Shown piece after piece: positions 59,915-64,000 of a DNA stretch of 64,000 nt (positions are counted from its first letter, which is position 1; each line of letters begins with the position of its first letter). Origin of the DNA: Thermoleophilaceae bacterium (GTDB taxonomy: Bacteria > Actinomycetota > Thermoleophilia > Solirubrobacterales > Thermoleophilaceae); assembly GCA_030447905.1 (NCBI GenBank), contig JAUJNZ010000003.1, positions 126,479 through 190,478 on the forward strand. The letters run 5' to 3'. A model generated the notes under the pieces. The model made no database searches. It had not been told where the DNA came from and worked only from the letters and a program-made list of their open reading frames with translations. A program made the position numbers and the translations under genes.

Positions 59915-61146
59915 GGGTGGCGATGGTCTCCGAGCACGCGAGCCCGCTCGCGGCCCTTGGCGGGGTCGACGCCGGCGGTCAGAACGTGCACGTGGGCGCG
60001 CTCGCCGCGGCCCTCGGCCGCCGGGGGGTCGACACCGTCGTACACACGCGCCGGGAAGATGACGCGGCGCCGCGGTGCGTGGCGCTCGCCCCGCGGGTGG
60101 CCGTCGACCACGTCGACGCGGGTCCGGCCGAGGTCGTCTCCAAGGACGATCTGCTGCCGTTCATGGACGCCTTCGCCGCCGACCTGCGCGCGAGCTGGGA
60201 GCGGGAGCCGCCCGACCTCGTCCACGCCCACTTCTGGATGTCGGGGCTCGCGGCGCTCGACGCCGCGCGACCGCTCGGGATCCCCGTGGTCCAGACCTTT
60301 CACGCCCTCGGGGTGGTCAAGCGCCGGCACCAGGGAGCGGCCGACCCGAGCCCACCGGGGCGGCTCGAGAGCGAGAACCGGATCGTCGCCGAGGCCGACC
60401 GCATCGTGGCTACGTGCACCGACGAGCTGTTCGAGCTCGTCCGCCTGGGAGCAGACCGGCGCCGTGTGAGCGTCGTGCCCTGTGGCGTCGATCTCGAGTT
60501 CTTCCGGCCCGACGGGCCGGCCGAGCCGCGACCGCAGCCCACCGGAGGCACCCGCGCGCGCGTGGTCGCCGTCGCCCGGCTCGTGGAGCGCAAGGGCGTC
60601 GGCGATGTCGTCGAGGCGCTCGCGCACGTACCCCACGCCGAGCTCGTCATCGCCGGCGGCCCCGACCCGGGGGAGCTTGCGGCCGACCCGGAGGTTCGCC
60701 GGCTGCGAGCGCTGGCCGAGCGCGCCGGTGTGGTCGACCGGGTCGACTTCCGCGGCCGGGTGGGACGCGCCGCGCTGCCCGCGCTGTTTCGCTCCGCTGA
60801 CGTGGCGGTCTGCGTCCCGTGGTATGAGCCGTTCGGGATCGTCCCCCTCGAGGCCATGGCCTGCGGTGTGCCGGTCGTTGCCTCGAGCGTCGGGGGGCTG
60901 ATCGACACAGTCACCCACGGCGCGACCGGCCTCCACGTGCCGCCCCGTAAACCGCGCCGGCTCGCGGGTGCACTCGGCGCGCTGATCACCGACCCGGCGC
61001 GAGCCCAGGCGCTCGGGAACGCGGGAGCGCGCCGGGCACGCGAGCGCTACGGCTGGGACCGGATCGCCCGGTCCACGCTCGACGCCTACGCGGGCGCGGT
61101 GGCCGCAGTGCGGGCGCCGGCGCGGCGTGAGAGGGCACGCGCGTGA
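59911..61146 (+). CDS. Family 4 glycosyltransferase
   Basis: 411 residues. GT-B retaining enzyme of the sucrose-phosphate-synthase/MshA-like type: MVSEHASPLAALGGVDAGGQ, NVHVGALAAALGRRGVDTVV, LVHAHFWMSGLAALDAARPL, VVAVARLVERKGVGDVVEAL, CVPWYEPFGIVPLEAMACG with the EPFGIVPLE motif, and LHVPPRKPRRLAGALGALI. Works on a nucleotide sugar, possibly NDP-heptose or hexose. In the glycan operon; overlaps gmhA by 4 bases. Confidence 0.92.
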   Translation: MRVAMVSEHASPLAALGGVDAGGQNVHVGALAAALGRRGVDTVVHTRREDDAAPRCVALAPRVAVDHVDAGPAEVVSKDDLLPFMDAFAADLRASWEREPPDLVHAHFWMSGLAALDAARPLGIPVVQTFHALGVVKRRHQGAADPSPPGRLESENRIVAEADRIVATCTDELFELVRLGADRRRVSVVPCGVDLEFFRPDGPAEPRPQPTGGTRARVVAVARLVERKGVGDVVEALAHVPHAELVIAGGPDPGELAADPEVRRLRALAERAGVVDRVDFRGRVGRAALPALFRSADVAVCVPWYEPFGIVPLEAMACGVPVVASSVGGLIDTVTHGATGLHVPPRKPRRLAGALGALITDPARAQALGNAGARRARERYGWDRIARSTLDAYAGAVAAVRAPARRERARA

Positions 61147-61742
61147 CCGCGGGGCGAGAGCACCTGCTCGCGCTCGCCGGTGGTCTCGCGGACCTCGAGC
61201 GCGAGCTCGGCCGGCTCGAGCGCTGGTCGGAGCGGCTCGGGGCCACGCTGGTCGGGGGCGGGCGTCTGCTCGCCGTGGGCAACGGCGGCAGCGCCGCGCA
61301 GGCACAGCACCTGACCGGCGAGCTCGTGGGGCGCTACCGCGAAGACCGTCCCCCGTTGTCGGCGATCGCCCTTCACGCCGATTCTTCGAGCCTGACCGCG
61401 ATCGGCAACGACTACGGTCCCGACGAGGCCTTCGCGCGACAGGTGCGCGCCCACGGGCGCCCGGGCGACGTGCTCGTCGCCCTCTCGACCTCGGGAGCCA
61501 GCACCAACGTGCTGGCCGCGGTCGAGGCCGCCAACGAGATGGAGCTCGCGACGTGGGCGCTCACGGGTCCCCGCTCGTGTGCCCTCGCCGCTCTCTGCGA
61601 CGACGCCGTGTGCGTCGACGCGCCATCGGTGGCGACCGTCCAGGAGTGCCACCTGGTCGCCGTCCATCTGCTGTGCGCGGGCGTCGACATCCACGTCGGA
61701 AGCCTCGCGGCCATCGGGAGCGCTACCGGAGACCTCCGGTGA
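61143..61742 (+). CDS. gmhA: Phosphoheptose isomerase (SIS domain)
   Basis: 199 residues from GTG 61143: LGATLVGGGRLLAVGNGGSA, AQAQHLTGELVGRYREDRPP, LSAIALHADSSSLTAIGND, GDVLVALSTSGASTNVLAAV, ATWALTGPRSCALAALCDD, TVQECHLVAVHLLCAGVD. Converts sedoheptulose 7-phosphate to D-glycero-D-manno-heptose 7-phosphate, the entry step to heptose nucleotides. The GNGGSA and STSG motifs and the QECH metal-binding end match GmhA. Confidence 0.95.
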   Translation: MTAGREHLLALAGGLADLERELGRLERWSERLGATLVGGGRLLAVGNGGSAAQAQHLTGELVGRYREDRPPLSAIALHADSSSLTAIGNDYGPDEAFARQVRAHGRPGDVLVALSTSGASTNVLAAVEAANEMELATWALTGPRSCALAALCDDAVCVDAPSVATVQECHLVAVHLLCAGVDIHVGSLAAIGSATGDLR

Positions 61743-63175
61743 GCACGCGAGCAGGCGCCGCGCTCGTCGTGCTGGGAGACGCGCTGCTCGATCGAGATGT
61801 CGACGGTACGGTCGAGCGCCTGACCCCGGAGGCGCCGGTCCCGGTGGTCGACGATCCGGTTGAGCGCACCCGGCCCGGGGGAGCGGCGCTTGCGGCGGCG
61901 CTCGCGGCGGCCGACGGCGAGCGGCCGGTGCGGCTCGTGGCCGCCCTGGCCGACGACCGACCGGCGCAGGAGCTGCGCGATCTGCTCGGTCTGGCCGGAG
62001 TCGAGGTGATCGACCTGGGCCTCGACGGACCGACCCCGGAGAAGGTGCGGGTACGGGGCGGAGGCCGGACGCTGCTGCGCCTCGACCGCGGCGGACGCGA
62101 GCGCGGCGGCGTGCGCGCCTCGGCGGCGCAGCTCGGCGCCGCGGGCAGCGCGATATCCGAGGCCGCGGCGGTGCTCGTCTCCGACTACGGGCGGGGGGTC
62201 GCTACGGTCCCGGAGCTGCGGGAGGCGGTGGCCGGCGTGCCCGCGCCCGTGCCGCTGGTGTGGGACCCGCATCCCCGGGGGCCGGAGCCGGTGGCGGGAT
62301 CGCTGCTCGTGACTCCCAACGCCGCCGAGGCCGCCCGACTCGCGGGGTCTGGGAACGCGCACGGTGCAGACGTCGCGCGGCACGCCGCCGAGCTCGCCCG
62401 CCGCTGGCGCGCCGCCTACGTCTGCGTGACCCGCGGCAGCGAGGGAGCGCTGCTGTCGGGAGCCGAGGGACCGCCGCTCGTCGTGCCCGCGCCGGCGACC
62501 GCCGGCGGCGGCGACCCGTGTGGAGCCGGGGACCGGTTCGCCTCGCGGGCGGCGACAGCGCTCGCCGGCGGAGAGCTGCCGTCGGCAGCTGTGGCCGGTG
62601 CGGTCTCGGCGGCCACGGAGTTCGTGGCGGCGGGGGGCGCGGGGACGGCGTTCGGAAAGAGACCCGGCTCGGCGGCGCGGACCGGCGTCGGTTCTCCCGG
62701 AGAGGTCGGCGGCGAAGGTGCGGCGCTTGCCCTGGCCGATCGCGTCCGGGCGCGCGGCGGCACCGTGGTCGCCACCGGAGGCTGCTTCGACCTCCTCCAC
62801 GCCGGCCACGTGAGCGTCCTGCGTGCCGCCCGCGCGCTGGGTGACTGTCTGATCGTGCTGCTCAACTCCGACGCGTCGATGCGCCGGCTCAAGGGCGCCG
62901 ACCGCCCGCTCGTCGGGCAGGCCGACCGGGCCGCCGTGCTGGCCGCCCTCGACCCGGTCGACGCCGTGGTCGTCTTCGACGAGGACACCCCCGCGGCCGC
63001 CCTCGAGCGCCTGCGCCCCCACGTCTTCGCCAAGGGCGGCGACTATGCCGGTCGTGACCTGCCCGAGACATCGGTGCTCGAGCGCCACGGAGGGCAGTCG
63101 GTCGTCCTGCCCTACGTCGCCGGACGGTCCACGACCAGGCTGATCGAGGAGGTCGCGCTCCGTGGCGCACGCTGA
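61739..63175 (+). CDS. hldE: Bifunctional heptose kinase/adenylyltransferase
   Basis: 478 residues from GTG 61739. The N-terminal PfkB-type kinase domain has LVVLGDALLDRDVDGTVERL, TPEAPVPVVDDP, RPGGAALAAALAA, LVTPNAAEAARLAG, and the catalytic GGGDPCGAGDRFAS. The C-terminal nucleotidyltransferase domain has ATGGCFDLLHAGHVSVLRAA (HxGH), LNSDASMRRLKGADRPLVGQ and FAKGGDYAGRDLPE. Makes ADP-heptose after GmhB dephosphorylation. A Gly/Ala-rich linker joins the domains. No hldD epimerase is in the window. Confidence 0.94.
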   Translation: MSTRAGAALVVLGDALLDRDVDGTVERLTPEAPVPVVDDPVERTRPGGAALAAALAAADGERPVRLVAALADDRPAQELRDLLGLAGVEVIDLGLDGPTPEKVRVRGGGRTLLRLDRGGRERGGVRASAAQLGAAGSAISEAAAVLVSDYGRGVATVPELREAVAGVPAPVPLVWDPHPRGPEPVAGSLLVTPNAAEAARLAGSGNAHGADVARHAAELARRWRAAYVCVTRGSEGALLSGAEGPPLVVPAPATAGGGDPCGAGDRFASRAATALAGGELPSAAVAGAVSAATEFVAAGGAGTAFGKRPGSAARTGVGSPGEVGGEGAALALADRVRARGGTVVATGGCFDLLHAGHVSVLRAARALGDCLIVLLNSDASMRRLKGADRPLVGQADRAAVLAALDPVDAVVVFDEDTPAAALERLRPHVFAKGGDYAGRDLPETSVLERHGGQSVVLPYVAGRSTTRLIEEVALRGAR

Positions 63176-63857
63176 GCTGGGGACCGTCCTCGTGACCGGA
63201 GGCGCGTCCGGGCTCGGCGCGGCGATCGCCGAGGTGGTGGCCGCGGAGGGCGGGACGCCGGTGGTGCTCGACCGCCACGAGCCCCCCGCGGACGTCGAGC
63301 ACGAGCGGGTCGACCTCGCCGACGGGCGCGCCGCCGAGGCCGCGGTCGAGCGGGCGGCCGAGCGCCACGGTGGTCTCGACGCGGTGGTCACCGCCGCGGC
63401 CATGGACGAGCCCGCCCCGTTCGACCGCATCGAGGCCCAGCGCTGGGAGCGGATCGTACTGGTCAACCTGGTCGGGACCGCGGCCGTGGTTCGCGCTGCC
63501 CTGCCTCACCTTGAGCGCTCGCGGGGGAAGGTGGTGACCGTCGGGTCGACGCTCGGGCTGAGCGCGGTGAGCGACGCGACGGCCTACTGTGCGAGCAAGT
63601 TCGGAGTCGTCGGCTTCACGCGGTCGCTCGCCGTCGAGACCGCCGGTCGGGTCGGCGTGACACTGCTGATCCCCGGTGGGATGCAGACCGCCTTCTTCGA
63701 CGGCCGCGCCGAGCAGTACCGCCCGCCCGCCGACGCCCAGCTCAACCGGCCGGAGGACGTCGCCCAGACCGTCGTGTTCGCGCTGCGCCAGCCGCCGGGG
63801 TGCGAGCTGCGCGAGATGGTGGTGTGCCCGTCGCTGGAGTCGTCCTGGCCGCCCTAG
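63162..63857 (+). CDS. Short-chain dehydrogenase/reductase in the glycan operon
   Basis: 231 residues, overlapping hldE by 14 bases. Cofactor motif TGGASGLGAAIAEVV, a NAG-like VVTAAAMDEPAPF, catalytic VTVGSTLGLS, and YCASKFGVVGFTRSL with YxxxK. It lacks the extended-SDR features of an HldD epimerase, so it is unlikely to replace it. It could reduce or oxidise a sugar or a lipid carrier; substrate unknown. Confidence 0.85.
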   Translation: MAHAELGTVLVTGGASGLGAAIAEVVAAEGGTPVVLDRHEPPADVEHERVDLADGRAAEAAVERAAERHGGLDAVVTAAAMDEPAPFDRIEAQRWERIVLVNLVGTAAVVRAALPHLERSRGKVVTVGSTLGLSAVSDATAYCASKFGVVGFTRSLAVETAGRVGVTLLIPGGMQTAFFDGRAEQYRPPADAQLNRPEDVAQTVVFALRQPPGCELREMVVCPSLESSWPP

Positions 63858-64000
63858 GGAGAGGCGCGGAGCGCGGCGCTTCGGCGCGTCTGGTCGCCCT
63901 GCGGGCGCTCGGACTCGGCGACCTCCTGACCGCCTTGCCCGCGTTGCGGGCGCTACGGGAGGCCTTCCCCGCTCACCGGCTGATCCTCGCCGCTCCGCGC
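63824..64000 (+). CDS. Second family 9 glycosyltransferase, cut by the window edge
   Basis: From GTG 63824 (34 bases inside the SDR gene) the frame gives VALRALGLGDLLTALPALRA followed by LREAFPAHRLILAAPR. The 'LR..GLGD.L...PALRALR..FP' start is the typical N-terminus of GT9 heptosyltransferase-like proteins. Only 59 codons are visible. The start might be a later codon, since the first 20 residues are not family-like. Confidence 0.8.
   Translation, partial: MPVAGVVLAALGRGAERGASARLVALRALGLGDLLTALPALRALREAFPAHRLILAAPR

Noticed and set aside
63162-63857. The SDR as an HldD-type heptose epimerase
   Set aside because: It is a classical short SDR of 231 residues with YCASK and no extended C-terminal substrate domain, unlike HldD.
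1-64000. Integrase or excisionase that would explain the attachment-like cores
   Set aside because: No tyrosine or large serine recombinase motif was found in any frame; the only transposase is the IS1595-type one, which does not target tRNAs.

Overview
The window reads as chromosomal DNA of a high-GC actinobacterium. An early-branching, Thermoleophilia-like lineage is my best guess, inferred from gene content alone: an actinobacterial-type IHF domain, a Bacillus-like split quinol:cytochrome c reductase, a DUF151 protein, and an AsnC-type siroheme-decarboxylase-like fusion beside hemB and hemL. It falls into two very different halves that meet at a selenocysteine tRNA gene (selC, 32102-32194, minus strand).

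Left half (1 to about 32.1 kb) is an accessory and decaying region. It holds an ImmA/IrrE peptidase. Next comes an IS1595-family element (1416-3215) with 25-bp inverted ends, a frameshifted transposase and two passenger ORFs, inserted in the remnant of an MmyB-type regulator. A truncated UvrD-like helicase follows, butted against a truncated metal P-type ATPase. An apparently working mercury module has merA-merF-arsR divergent from ccdA and a frameshifted thioredoxin. Further on are an SDR, a phage tape-measure remnant and the 3' half of a tRNA-Ser. Then come many broken genes: OsmC twice, a PQQ sugar dehydrogenase, a CSLREA beta-helix protein, a DyP peroxidase, AlbA_2 and ArdC proteins, and fragments of heme peroxidase, PhoD and DUF4396. 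A few intact genes lie among them: a catalase-like protein, an ABC-2 permease, a PIN protein, a cupin, and a Clp_N-IHF fusion.

Five copies of a tRNA-Trp-like anticodon arm (CCGGTCTCCAAAACCGG) are scattered from 12.6 to 27.9 kb. Near-identical arms occur in the tRNA-Ser remnant at 12171 and in selC at 32152. Two of the copies end a 284-bp inverted repeat that encloses 13.5 kb. I read this as the scar of repeated integration by elements that recognise an anticodon arm, although no integrase gene remains.

Right half (about 32.7-64 kb) is compact, with almost no frameshifts and many 4-bp start/stop overlaps. Read leftwards it holds a haem and respiratory operon: hemB, an AhbA/AhbB-like fusion, hemL, Rieske protein, cytochrome b, a cytochrome b/c fusion, menG and a polyprenyl diphosphate synthase. 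Further left lie dcd, tatA, tatC, a membrane-anchored helical-repeat protein, a STAS protein and a YhaM-like exonuclease. To the right are an ABC exporter, a YmdB-like phosphodiesterase, GtrA, an alkaline-phosphatase-family protein, DUF4126, an aminotransferase with a D-Ala-D-Ala ligase, and a DUF151 nuclease. A nine-gene surface-glycan operon then runs rightwards to the window edge: carbamoyltransferase, a GT2-GmhB fusion, two GT9 genes (the last one cut by the edge), two further glycosyltransferases, gmhA, hldE and an SDR. This operon should make and transfer heptose, possibly carbamoylated, which is notable in an organism that presumably lacks classical LPS.
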